NCBI RefSeq assembly: GCF_964026735.1
Contig: NZ_OZ034692.1
Coordinates: forward strand, 1-64,000
Source of the DNA: Wolbachia endosymbiont (group E) of Neria commutata
Lineage (GTDB): Bacteria > Pseudomonadota > Alphaproteobacteria > Rickettsiales > Anaplasmataceae
Length of the DNA stretch: 64,000 nucleotides
Direction: 5' to 3'
Every line of letters begins with the position of its first letter. The stretch's first letter is position 1. The notes under the pieces were generated by a model, which saw nothing but the letters and a program-made list of their open reading frames with translations, was not told the origin of the DNA and made no database searches. The translations under genes were made by a program, and so were the position numbers. Shown here piece by piece: positions 44,111-53,437 of this stretch.

Positions 44111-45887
44111 TGTTTTTTTTGATATATAGACATCCAATTTGTGCATCCCAAAGCTCTTTATAAAGACCTTGCCTGGAAACTAGTTCAAAATGCTTGCCAT
44201 CCTGTACAATTTTTCCTTTGTCGAATACTAGGATTCGATCCATGTGTAAAAGTGTAGAAATACGATGTGCTATAGTAATGGTAGTTTTATTTTCCATTAA
44301 TTTAAATAAGCTCATTTGAATTGTCTTCTCTGTTATAGAATCTAACTGACTAGTTGGCTCATCGAGAAATAATATCGGAGCGTTTTTTAGAAATGCCCTT
44401 GCTATAACTATTCTTTGCCTTTCTCCTCCGGACAACTTGATACCTTTTTCTCCAACTATAGTTTTATAGTGATCAGGCAAAGTCATAATAAGATCATGAA
44501 TACCAGCTAGTTTAGCAGCTTTTATCATTTCTTCGTTAGTAGATAGAGGATTACCGTACATGATATTTGCTGAAATAGTATCGTGAAATAATAATGGGTC
44601 TTGGGGTATTACAGAGATTTGCTGCCTCAAAGAACTCTGTATAACTTCTGATACTGCTTGGTTATCAATCTGTATGTTACCTTTTTTGACATCAAATAAC
44701 CTTAGGATTAAGTTTATAAAAGTAGATTTACCACCACCAGAATAACCAACTAATCCGACTTTTTCACAAGATTTAATGGTAATTGAAAAATTTTGAAATA
44801 ATGGTTCCTTATCTTCATAAGAAAAATAAACATTATTAAATATTATTTTTCCGTTTACTACAGTTAATCTCTTAGCGTTTTGTTTATCCTGAATTTCTGG
44901 CATAATGGCTAAGATTGGTAATGCATCTAAAACCTTGCCGTAGTGAGCAGAAAATTGAGTAAGGTTTCTAGTTAAATGATTGAGAAACTCTACAATAGAT
45001 ATGTTAATTCCAAGTACAAGTGCAATATCCCCTATTGCAATCTTGTTCAATTGATAATCATGAATTAAACAATATAAACTTACTGCTTGTAGTAGATCAA
45101 ATGAATAGCCATATACAAGCCAAAGCCAAAAGTATGCCCATTGTAATTTTCTTTCTGAAAAGGTCTTTTCTTTGCATATGTAAGAAAATTTACGTCTCTC
45201 ATACGCTTGCTGAGAAAATAACCTTATTGATATAATGTTTAAAATACTATCAGCTATGCTGGCTATAACTTGTGAACTTCGCTTAGAATGATTATCAGCT
45301 AACCCAGTAAGTATTCCAAAGCTGAAAATTGAAATTAAAGTAAAAATACTTATCCAAGTAAATGTAGCTATTGCAAACTTTATATTTACTAGTGATAAAG
45401 TATAAATAGCTAAGATTAATGCTATACTATAACTGAAGAAACAGTCTATAAACAATCTTATTAACTCTATTACACTATCCATTAAGTTACTAGCCTTATA
45501 TACTAAACTTCCAGATAGATTATTCTGGTAATAGGAATGGTCTTGCTGAAGTAGACTATAAAAAGACATATCGGCTATTTTTTGACGCAGTGAGGTGAAC
45601 ATTCGAATATCAACAAAGTAACCATAGAATCTAAAAGCGGTAGTGATAAGTAATGCCATAAAAATGTAAGCACTTACAGGTAATAAGAGATTTTCAATCA
45701 CATTACCTTCTTGATATTTTACAGCTGTATCTAAGATATCTTTTACTAGGTACTTTCTAAAGGATAAATCGATAGCCACTACCAAAGCAATTATAAGCAT
45801 TATAAGCACGTTGAGCTTAAACTTGGACAACATACTTAAAATAAACACTAATATATACTTGAAATTACTAGTTCTACTTTTGTTCAT
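44094..45887 (-). CDS. ABC exporter (fused membrane and ATPase domains)
   Basis: 597 aa. N-terminal half with about six helices (YILVFILSMLSKFKLNVLIML..); C-terminal ATPase with Walker A GYSGGGKSTFIN, signature LSGGERQRIVIARAF, Walker B ILFLDEPTSQLDS and His switch TIAHRIST. Half-transporter of the MsbA/multidrug export class; it would act as a homodimer. Likely exporter of the cluster product. Its start touches the PhyH stop (ATG at 45887). Confidence 0.92.
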   Translation of the reverse strand: MNKSRTSNFKYILVFILSMLSKFKLNVLIMLIIALVVAIDLSFRKYLVKDILDTAVKYQEGNVIENLLLPVSAYIFMALLITTAFRFYGYFVDIRMFTSLRQKIADMSFYSLLQQDHSYYQNNLSGSLVYKASNLMDSVIELIRLFIDCFFSYSIALILAIYTLSLVNIKFAIATFTWISIFTLISIFSFGILTGLADNHSKRSSQVIASIADSILNIISIRLFSQQAYERRKFSYICKEKTFSERKLQWAYFWLWLVYGYSFDLLQAVSLYCLIHDYQLNKIAIGDIALVLGINISIVEFLNHLTRNLTQFSAHYGKVLDALPILAIMPEIQDKQNAKRLTVVNGKIIFNNVYFSYEDKEPLFQNFSITIKSCEKVGLVGYSGGGKSTFINLILRLFDVKKGNIQIDNQAVSEVIQSSLRQQISVIPQDPLLFHDTISANIMYGNPLSTNEEMIKAAKLAGIHDLIMTLPDHYKTIVGEKGIKLSGGERQRIVIARAFLKNAPILFLDEPTSQLDSITEKTIQMSLFKLMENKTTITIAHRISTLLHMDRILVFDKGKIVQDGKHFELVSRQGLYKELWDAQIGCLYIKKNNEENY

Positions 45888-46892
45888 TTATAATGCTAGC
45901 TCTACCACATTGACTTTTTTATTGAGAAATACAAGTAGTGAAAACCATAAATTCTTGTATATTTTTCCTGAGATGTCTCCAGCATCATGTAGTGCTGACG
46001 CTTGATTTAGGATAAGTAACTTATATAAATCTTGCTTAGCTTCAGCAGTGTTAACTTCAAAAATATTTGTAGTTGCATCTGTAAGAAAAGCTAACCAGCT
46101 CTTAATCAGCTCTTCCATACTTTTTTTACTTTCCTGTTGGTCAGATAATGATAAGTATTCTCTTAGTATAGATTCTGTTAATTCACCACAATTTAATATA
46201 CCAAAAACCGAAGGCTGAGGTTTAGGTACACATGGAAGATTTTTATCTTTTACAACCCATCTAGTTACATAAGCAAACCTATCTTGAGCATCTATGTTCT
46301 TATCACTACCATGCCATAATCGTGAATCAAAAACTATTGCGTCTCCTGCTGAGATAGGTAGTGACTTAATTTTGTAATCTTTTCGATCCTCAGAGTATTG
46401 ATCAAAAAAGTATGGATGCCAAAAATCAACTAAAGGCTGTATTTTCCAATTGTGACTATCTTCTATAACTTGCAGTACACCTGAAGCTTCGTTAACATTA
46501 TTCAAAGCTAGCCAAACAGAAAAATGATAAGGATCATTAAAGCTATAAGAGATATCCTGATGGAATGGAACTGCATCTATTAAATCAGCAGTTTTACATA
46601 TAATATTTGATTTCTTCTGCAGGATCTGGCATTGAAGTAACTTTTTAAGATAATTTTTAATAATTTCATCTAATATTTGAGATATAATTCTAGTTACTTG
46701 AGATGATATTCCCCATCTTCCAGTGCAGTTTAAATAGTCAGAAGTTGAAACACCTAATTCTTGAGATAATTTTGATATGGTATTTGTTATATCATTTAAA
46801 GACTGAGTGATTAATTCTAAAGGGACAAGGTTTTTGATAATAAAGAAACCATTTTTTTGCAGTATTTCCATATGATTAACACCTGAAATCAA
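45888..46892 (-). CDS. Phytanoyl-CoA dioxygenase (PhyH) family oxygenase
   Basis: 334 aa. Iron(II)/2-oxoglutarate oxygenase signature: PFHQDISYSF (HxD) and later DSRLWHGSDKNIDAQDRFAY, with the distal His and Arg. It begins MISGVNHMEILQKNGFFIIK; the internal ATG at 46871 (MEILQKNG) is equally good since it follows the preceding stop by 4 nt. It could hydroxylate a small molecule carried by this pathway. Confidence 0.88.
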   Translation of the reverse strand: MISGVNHMEILQKNGFFIIKNLVPLELITQSLNDITNTISKLSQELGVSTSDYLNCTGRWGISSQVTRIISQILDEIIKNYLKKLLQCQILQKKSNIICKTADLIDAVPFHQDISYSFNDPYHFSVWLALNNVNEASGVLQVIEDSHNWKIQPLVDFWHPYFFDQYSEDRKDYKIKSLPISAGDAIVFDSRLWHGSDKNIDAQDRFAYVTRWVVKDKNLPCVPKPQPSVFGILNCGELTESILREYLSLSDQQESKKSMEELIKSWLAFLTDATTNIFEVNTAEAKQDLYKLLILNQASALHDAGDISGKIYKNLWFSLLVFLNKKVNVVELAL

Positions 46893-48570
46893 TAACTGAT
46901 AAATAATCTGTTAAAGGAACAACATCAAAAATCTTGAATCCCTTTATTTGCTTTAGTATTTTTTCCCAACCACTTAATGTTCTTAGTTTACCTCCTGTTT
47001 CAACCATTATATTAATATCCACAGAGCCTCCTACTGGAGAATGGTAACCTAAGATAGTTTCTATTAATAAAATGCGTGATATTCCTTTATCTTTAACTAA
47101 CCTTAAATAAGATAGTACTTTATTATCATCGTAATGCTGTAAAAAGCGACAAAAGACACCTAACTCACAGTTTATAGCTAATAATTCTTCTTGGCTGATA
47201 AGCTTGACTTTTAAATTTTCTACTATCTGTCTAGGTACTTTATGTTCGTTATAATAATATAAGCCTATAGAATCCTTATTGTGTATATTGGAATAAGCAA
47301 GAAATAAAGAGTGTACACCAAACAGCAATATATTTTTAGCGTTATCTATATTAACTTTAACATTAAACTCTTTAGTATCAAGTACAGAATATCCAAGCAA
47401 TGCCTGATAAAACTTGATTTTCCTGCTTTCTGATGTTTCTTTTTCTTTAAAAGATTCAAATGAAGATATTGACTTCTGCCTTAATATATCAGAGATTTGC
47501 AACCAATTCTTTTCAGCAGCAACTCTTGCCCACATGATCGCTGCGTTAGATAAGAATGGTATTTCCTTGAAGAACTTACCTTTTGATGATAGTTGCCATA
47601 AGTCATTATCCTTATCGTAATCGATAAACGCTATTGTCCACAATGCCCTAAGCAGCCTTTCTAGATTTGATGCAACAATATTCAATTTCTGAGATAAAAC
47701 TTGTATAGTTGCAGGTAAAATATTTAACAGATCAAGTTCAATTGCAACATTTATTAGGTAAGTTTTCCAAAATCCAGACAGTTCTGCAGAAATTTTGTGT
47801 ACTTGAGATTCTTGACTTAAAGTAAAAATACTACATTTTATATTGCCTGTAATATCGATTTGTCCTAGTGTACCTTCAAAAGTCTCAACTTTTGCCATGC
47901 CGTTATAGAATGCATCGACCATTTTAAATCTTTGCTGGTAAACAGGATTACCATTGATATCTATATGAAAGCAGCCATTCTGATCCTCTGCAATAGCACA
48001 CCCTTTATGAAAAACATTAAGCTTTTTATACCATTTATTATGTACTAACTTTCCATGATGATTAATATGTGTAGCTTTACCATCTTTATAAACTACAGCA
48101 ATGCCATCCTTAAAATCTCCGACATAATCATATTCTTCTTGATAAATTCTTTTACCATCTAAATCGATATGAAAAAATTTATCATGTTTTCTGACTACAC
48201 AAATATCTTCCTGATAGTTTCCAACCCATTGATATAGCTGCTTGTATACTTTACATCCCGATGGATCGATATGGTAATATCCTGTTTCATCTTCTACAGC
48301 TGCCCTATTGTAGTAAAAACCAAAAGTTTTTAAAAACCTGTTGCAATAAATTGTTTCTCCTGTGATATCAATGTGATAAGCGCCAGTATTGTCATAAACT
48401 GGTGCAAGTCCTGGCTCGTGAAATTTATCAACTTTTGTAAACCTATTTTCGTACAGAGGACTCTCTGACAATTGGTGAAACCTTCCACAGGGCGAAACCT
48501 TAATAGATCTAAGATATTTATTATCTTTGACTAATTGATTAATGGTTTTCTCATGTTGCATGTTTTGCAT
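46876..48570 (-). CDS. WG-repeat protein fused to a methyltransferase-like domain
   Basis: 564 aa. Residues about 40-245 form repeats with 'YHIDxxGxxxYxxxYxxVxxF' cores (for example FFHIDLDGKRIYQEEYDYVG), the WG/KWG beta-repeat type. From about residue 260 a methyltransferase dimerisation domain follows (LSGFWKTYLINVAIELDLLN; LNIVASNLERLLRALWTIAF). The expected glycine-rich SAM loop is replaced by NILLFGVHSLFLAYSN, so catalysis is uncertain. Overlaps the glycosyltransferase stop by 40 nt. Confidence 0.75.
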   Translation of the reverse strand: MQNMQHEKTINQLVKDNKYLRSIKVSPCGRFHQLSESPLYENRFTKVDKFHEPGLAPVYDNTGAYHIDITGETIYCNRFLKTFGFYYNRAAVEDETGYYHIDPSGCKVYKQLYQWVGNYQEDICVVRKHDKFFHIDLDGKRIYQEEYDYVGDFKDGIAVVYKDGKATHINHHGKLVHNKWYKKLNVFHKGCAIAEDQNGCFHIDINGNPVYQQRFKMVDAFYNGMAKVETFEGTLGQIDITGNIKCSIFTLSQESQVHKISAELSGFWKTYLINVAIELDLLNILPATIQVLSQKLNIVASNLERLLRALWTIAFIDYDKDNDLWQLSSKGKFFKEIPFLSNAAIMWARVAAEKNWLQISDILRQKSISSFESFKEKETSESRKIKFYQALLGYSVLDTKEFNVKVNIDNAKNILLFGVHSLFLAYSNIHNKDSIGLYYYNEHKVPRQIVENLKVKLISQEELLAINCELGVFCRFLQHYDDNKVLSYLRLVKDKGISRILLIETILGYHSPVGGSVDINIMVETGGKLRTLSGWEKILKQIKGFKIFDVVPLTDYLSVIDFRC

Positions 48571-50858
48571 AATTCATAGTTTAAATAATTTTTTTGTAAT
48601 CTTAGATACTCACTACTTTGCCATATTCCTTCAAGTTTAACTTCATTAACATTACCAAAATTTCCTAATGTTTTGCGTAGTTCATCTGGAGCACAGCAAG
48701 GACTAAATTTTCCTTCATTGTTTATCCATGCTTCTTTACCTAAAAATGGACATTGACCACCTGGAGCTAAATCCTTAATACCTTCTTGAGAGAGAATCGT
48801 AAAATTCTCTAGTTTTATCTTTTTACCATTTGGTAACAACATATTATCCCTAAGTTCATACAACCTCCTTACCTCTGCATTCCATCTATCAATTGCCAAT
48901 CCATCTCTTCTCATAGATAGATCCTTAATCTCCTTAAAATGTGCCCAAAGGTGATGCCCTTTTACTCTGTCTATGCCATTTTTTATAGCCATCTTAACTA
49001 TATCATGAAGTTCATGCAAATTACTCTCTAAAAATGTTAATTGTAGAGTAACAGTACATCTCTTACCTGTATCATTAAAGTATTTATCCCGAACATTAAG
49101 GAAGATTTTTAGATTTTCTGTTACTATTTCCCACTTTGAACCCTTCATAATCTTTTCATGAGTTTCCTTAGTTGCTCCGTTCCAGGAAATCTTAACATCA
49201 GATAAGATTGGTATCAGCAGTTCAGCCCATTTTTTAGCCCCTTTAATAGGAAAAGAACCATTAGTTGTAAGGTTAAGCTTTAGACCAAATTCATGACATA
49301 AATTTATTATTTCATCAAAATTCTTGTACATCAAAGGTTCACCCATAGTAGAAGGAATTATTTCCTTCAAAGGTGTTCCAGCTGCTTCTGTAATTACTTT
49401 TCTGATAGTTTCTATTGACATTATCTTAGGTTTTATCCCTTTGGCTTTCTTCTCCTCTTTAACATTACTATATGGTGAAAAACATTCACACATTACACAA
49501 GCAAAGTTACAATAATCTGGATTAGTATCAAAAGTAATTCTCCAAGGACCAGGTTTTACAGGTACTGATTTACCTTCACTTGCAACAACATTACGGTAAA
49601 TTTTGTTAACTTGCTCAGTATGCTCACTTATAGAAGGTATATCACCACTTTTAGTATAAAGATAACCTCTTTGGGTAAGTTTACTATATAACTTCTGATT
49701 TGTAGATAGAACTTTCATTTTCTCTAACAAGCTATTTATATCTCTATGTTTAAATAATAATCCATTTATTTCATCCCTTACATATTCTGCCATACCACCA
49801 TAGTTAGCTGTTATAACTGGCACTCTAAGTTGCTGTGCTTCATGTATTACTAATGGTGAATTTTCACCCCAAATTGATGGAACAACTATAGCATCAAGTT
49901 TATTAAATACATCGGTAACTATATTTTCATTGTTATAACTTCCCATCCATTCTATTCTTTCTTTGACTGTCTGTGGAAACTGGTTAGCAATTGCTTTTAA
50001 AGCTTTAGTTTCTTCTCTTACTGCTCCCCAAATTCTAAGTTTTGCTTTAGATGGTAAGCGAGAAAAAGCCTTCAATAACAGATCCACACCTTTCTCAGGG
50101 GTATGAGTACCAATATAACCAAAAATAAACTCCTCTTTTTGTTCTCTATTTCTATTCTTAAGACGGTTTAGATCAAAACCATAATCAAGATAAGAAACTT
50201 TATTTATCGGAATATTAAAATCTTGAATAAATTTATCCATCAAGAATTTCGATGGAGCAATAAAGTAATCTATATAGTCTATTACTTTTCTTGTTTGCTT
50301 CATTCTAGTTGCAACCCATTGTGTCCAATAATTCAGATCTGAGTCAATAAACTCTTTATCTCCGGTAAAGTACCCCTTATAACATTGAATTGCACATTTT
50401 TGATCTTCTTGTCCATCACAAAGCTGTAATAAATCTTCAGAATTACGTTGAATAAATCTTCCTCGTGGACACATTAACCAGAAGTCATGTAGTGTAAAAA
50501 CTGTAGGTATATTTTCTTTAAAAGCAACTTCTGGTAGAGTTAAAGACAGGTGATTAAGGTGACCGAAATGAATAAGGTCTGGCTGAAAATCACCTATTAT
50601 ACTTTTGAATACTGTATCCATTTCTTCACTAATGAATCTACAACGGTATTTAATATTAATTAGATGTAATAAGATACCATTATGGTTATAGTCCAACACC
50701 GTACTATAGTGAAAATCAGGTAAGAAAACATTTTCTTGCCTAGTAAATACTTGTACCTCATTGTTATTGGCTAGTTCATGTGCAAGAGTTTGGCTGTACA
50801 CCTCTGAACCAGCACTATAATAAGGAGGGTAACCATGAATAACTTTTAATATTTTCAT
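48531..50858 (-). CDS. Glycosyltransferase family 4 / radical SAM fusion
   Basis: 775 aa. N-terminal half: GT4 fold (MKILKVIHGYPPYYSAGSEV, FIFGYIGTHTPEKGVDLL, VVPSIWGENSPLVIHEAQ), with PRGRF and Cys-rich CDGQEDQKCAIQC insert. C-terminal half from about residue 445: radical SAM domain with the cluster motif CNFACVMC and a SPASM-like end (CPFLGKEAWINNEGKFSPCC, CKTCNMRK). It could transfer a sugar and rearrange or cross-link the product. Overlaps the epimerase by 44 nt. Confidence 0.88.
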   Translation of the reverse strand: MKILKVIHGYPPYYSAGSEVYSQTLAHELANNNEVQVFTRQENVFLPDFHYSTVLDYNHNGILLHLINIKYRCRFISEEMDTVFKSIIGDFQPDLIHFGHLNHLSLTLPEVAFKENIPTVFTLHDFWLMCPRGRFIQRNSEDLLQLCDGQEDQKCAIQCYKGYFTGDKEFIDSDLNYWTQWVATRMKQTRKVIDYIDYFIAPSKFLMDKFIQDFNIPINKVSYLDYGFDLNRLKNRNREQKEEFIFGYIGTHTPEKGVDLLLKAFSRLPSKAKLRIWGAVREETKALKAIANQFPQTVKERIEWMGSYNNENIVTDVFNKLDAIVVPSIWGENSPLVIHEAQQLRVPVITANYGGMAEYVRDEINGLLFKHRDINSLLEKMKVLSTNQKLYSKLTQRGYLYTKSGDIPSISEHTEQVNKIYRNVVASEGKSVPVKPGPWRITFDTNPDYCNFACVMCECFSPYSNVKEEKKAKGIKPKIMSIETIRKVITEAAGTPLKEIIPSTMGEPLMYKNFDEIINLCHEFGLKLNLTTNGSFPIKGAKKWAELLIPILSDVKISWNGATKETHEKIMKGSKWEIVTENLKIFLNVRDKYFNDTGKRCTVTLQLTFLESNLHELHDIVKMAIKNGIDRVKGHHLWAHFKEIKDLSMRRDGLAIDRWNAEVRRLYELRDNMLLPNGKKIKLENFTILSQEGIKDLAPGGQCPFLGKEAWINNEGKFSPCCAPDELRKTLGNFGNVNEVKLEGIWQSSEYLRLQKNYLNYELCKTCNMRKPLIN

Positions 50859-51771
50859 ATATTACCATATCTATATTTTTAGGATATTCTTGTGTATTAT
50901 TTTTCAGACTTTTTATAAATTTACCTAACCCTGTTTCTAATGAATGCTTTGGAGACCAACCAAGTAGCTCTTTAGCTCTAGTAAAATCACCACAAAACTT
51001 AGCTACATCAAAATTTCTTGGAGGATAAAAATCAATTCTAGAATGACTCCCTGTAACTTTTAATATAGTTTTTGCTAAATTTTCTAAATTGCATGGGTTA
51101 TTAGTAGTAAGATGAATAGGGGGAAGAGAAGATTTTTCATTTTGTAAATATTGAATAGCTAAGTATATACCCTCTACCACGTCATCTAAATAGGTAAAAT
51201 CAAAAACACATTCTTCACCTTCTATTCTAATCGGATCACCTCTCAATGCATTGATACAGAGTGCAGGAATTACTCTACTATTATGATCCAGCAAACCACC
51301 ATATACATTTGAGAAACGTAATATTGCTACATTGTTAAAATTTTTCAAATTTGTTACCTGCTCTTCAACAAATGCTTTACCCTTAGCATAATTATTTATT
51401 GGGTTAATATCAGCAGACTCTGTAACTGGTAGCTCATTTTGCTCTCCATATACTTCTCTACTGCTAGCATAGATAAGCCATGGCTTATGTGGAAGTGACT
51501 TATATAATTCTAAGAACTTCATTGTACCATCAACATTAACTTTTTGACACAACTCAGGGTAAAGTTCACCATGTACGACCCTAGAAATTGCAGCTAGATG
51601 AATAACCCCTGTACACTTAGTAAGTAGTGGTATTATATCTTCCGAAAAAAAACTTGATGGATTGTCACGTAACCTGATGTCACAGTTAATTACTTCATAA
51701 CCCTGCTTTTCTAACTTTCCCACTAAAGCTGACCCTATCAAACCAGCTGAACCTGTTATCAATATCCTCAT
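50815..51771 (-). CDS. NAD-dependent sugar epimerase/dehydratase
   Basis: 318 aa, extended SDR family. NAD-binding MRILITGSAGLIGSALVGKL; catalytic triad SSREVYG plus YAKGK (YxxxK) near residue 144. Acts on nucleotide sugars; the exact product is unknown. It follows the nucleotidyltransferase after a 151-bp gap. Confidence 0.88.
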   Translation of the reverse strand: MRILITGSAGLIGSALVGKLEKQGYEVINCDIRLRDNPSSFFSEDIIPLLTKCTGVIHLAAISRVVHGELYPELCQKVNVDGTMKFLELYKSLPHKPWLIYASSREVYGEQNELPVTESADINPINNYAKGKAFVEEQVTNLKNFNNVAILRFSNVYGGLLDHNSRVIPALCINALRGDPIRIEGEECVFDFTYLDDVVEGIYLAIQYLQNEKSSLPPIHLTTNNPCNLENLAKTILKVTGSHSRIDFYPPRNFDVAKFCGDFTRAKELLGWSPKHSLETGLGKFIKSLKNNTQEYPKNIDMVIYENIKSYSWLPSLL

Positions 51772-51922
51772 ATATCTTTCTTACTAGAAAAACCTCCAAC
51801 ACCTACTACTTTCCAAGTAAGACTTGAAAAATATCGTCTATTATAAAACTAGTATAAAACAAGTGTCAACTTAAATTAAGTTATAGGTTAAACTTTAAAG
51901 AGGAATATTGACTGCTTTTTAA

Positions 51923-52660
51923 TCAAACTTTCTGAAAATAGTGCTCAGCTTTAATTAATTCTTCTCTATTATTAATCCCCATTGCTTCTCTTTCATCAGT
52001 CATTACATAACCTACATCTAAATTATAACTTGCCGCAATTGGTACTATATCATTAAGACAGCACTCATTGGTCAAATCATTAAATTTTATTGCTTTCACT
52101 AAAGTATAAAGATCCTTAGCATATGAAACCATTATCCCAGAGTTTGCAAGAAGCATTTTATCTCCATTTTTTAGGACTTCTTGAACATTGTTATCACTAT
52201 TAATGATTAATCTTCCATATTGTTTGTTTTGACTATTGAATCCAAGAAGAACTAAATTTTTATTGTTATTTCTTAAGTGATTAATCATTTTCATTATTGT
52301 ATTACTAGATATAAAAGGAGTGTCTCCATACTGTATCAAAACTATATCTTGATCAGGTAACTGCTCTAGATTTTCCATGGCAATTTTAACTGCAGTACCA
52401 GTACCAGTTATATCTTCTTGTATTATTAACTTTATGTTATGTTTGTTAATTATATCTTTTAAAGTACTAAATCTTTCTAGCTCATTTAGAACAGGCTTGT
52501 TAATGACAATTGATAGACCTTTTAAACTCAGTGGTTTTGCATTATGAATTATGTGCTCTAAAAGGGTAAAATTTCCTACTTTGTGTAATGTTTTTGAGTA
52601 CTGTGAACCCATTCTACTGCTTTTTCCTGCTGCTAATATTATCAATGTATTATTCATCAT
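51923..52660 (-). CDS. Sugar nucleotidyltransferase
   Basis: 245 aa, NTP-transferase domain with the signature LAAGKSSRMGSQYSKTLHKV (GlmU-N type; LxxGxGxRM with a lysine). ED/QYGDTPF holds the metal Asp. It would activate a sugar-1-phosphate with NTP. It is the first gene of the leftward cluster. Lacks the C-terminal acetyltransferase of GlmU. Confidence 0.85.
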   Translation of the reverse strand: MMNNTLIILAAGKSSRMGSQYSKTLHKVGNFTLLEHIIHNAKPLSLKGLSIVINKPVLNELERFSTLKDIINKHNIKLIIQEDITGTGTAVKIAMENLEQLPDQDIVLIQYGDTPFISSNTIMKMINHLRNNNKNLVLLGFNSQNKQYGRLIINSDNNVQEVLKNGDKMLLANSGIMVSYAKDLYTLVKAIKFNDLTNECCLNDIVPIAASYNLDVGYVMTDEREAMGINNREELIKAEHYFQKV

Positions 52661-52821
52661 GGCTTAATAAATGATCAAGGAATAAGTTAAGTAATAATTG
52701 AAAAGCTGTAAAGTCTATATCTATACTGCGTGTGATCAGATTATGACTTTCTAACAACACAAGGAATGATATAAATTTAGTTGAGAGCTACATCAGGTCT
52801 GTAATAAGCATAGCATACTCT
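52661..52821. promoter_or_regulatory. Upstream region of the leftward cluster
   Basis: 160 bp between ATG 52660 and the IS5 left end at 52822. It must hold the cluster promoter on the minus strand, but no clean -35/-10 pair was found. Confidence 0.3.
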
Positions 52822-53400
52822 AGACTTCTTTCAAAATTGGAAAAGAGCAAAAATTAATATAAAATCATACATTTAAAAGTATGAGATATGAAGAAACTAA
52901 GGAACTAGATAACGAAAAATTTCGGCGTTTGACAGGAGTAAAGAAGGCAACTTTCAAGAGGATGGTAGAAATATTAGATGAAGAAGATAGACGAAAAAAA
53001 GCAAAGAGTGGGCGTAAAAGCAAGCTCTGTATAGAAGATAGGCTACTTATGGCATTGGAATATAAGAGAGAATATCGGACATATTTCCACATTGGTAGAA
53101 GTTATGGTATGAGCGAAAGTACGACCTATAAAATAATAAAGTGGATTGAAGATACATTGGTAAAACATCCGGACTGCAAGCTGCCAGGGCAAAAAGAACT
53201 TCTAAAAAGCGATATGGAATATGAGGTTTTAGTGATTGATGCAACAGAAACTCCAGTGGAAAGACCCAAAAAAGCAAAAACGATTTTATTCAGGAAAGAA
53301 GAAAAAGCACAGTATAAAAACACAAATGATCGCAGAAAAGAAGAGCAAAAAGATCATTTGTACGTCTTTTTCAAATGGCAAAAGTGTGCAGTCTCAAAGT
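52822..53400 (+). mobile_element. ISWpi1-like IS5 element, 3' truncated
   Basis: Left end AGACTTCTTTCAAAATTGG at 52822, followed by a transposase (MRYEETKELDNEKFRRLTG, GRKSKLCIEDRLLMALEYKR, HIGRSYGMSESTTYKIIKWI). Ends where the IS481 sequence begins near 53400. A fragment of the same left end lies at 5789. Confidence 0.75.
52881..53400 (+). pseudogene. IS5 transposase, frameshifted and truncated
   Basis: The first frame (52881 onwards) contains the first DDE Asp in EVLVIDATETPVERPKK. A frameshift near 53280 moves the rest (KKHSIKTQMIAEKKSKKIIC...) to a second frame, and the C-terminal DDE part is replaced by IS481 sequence. Confidence 0.8.
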
Positions 53401-53437
53401 ATGATGGTATACTATCATCATCATTTAAGGAGTCATT

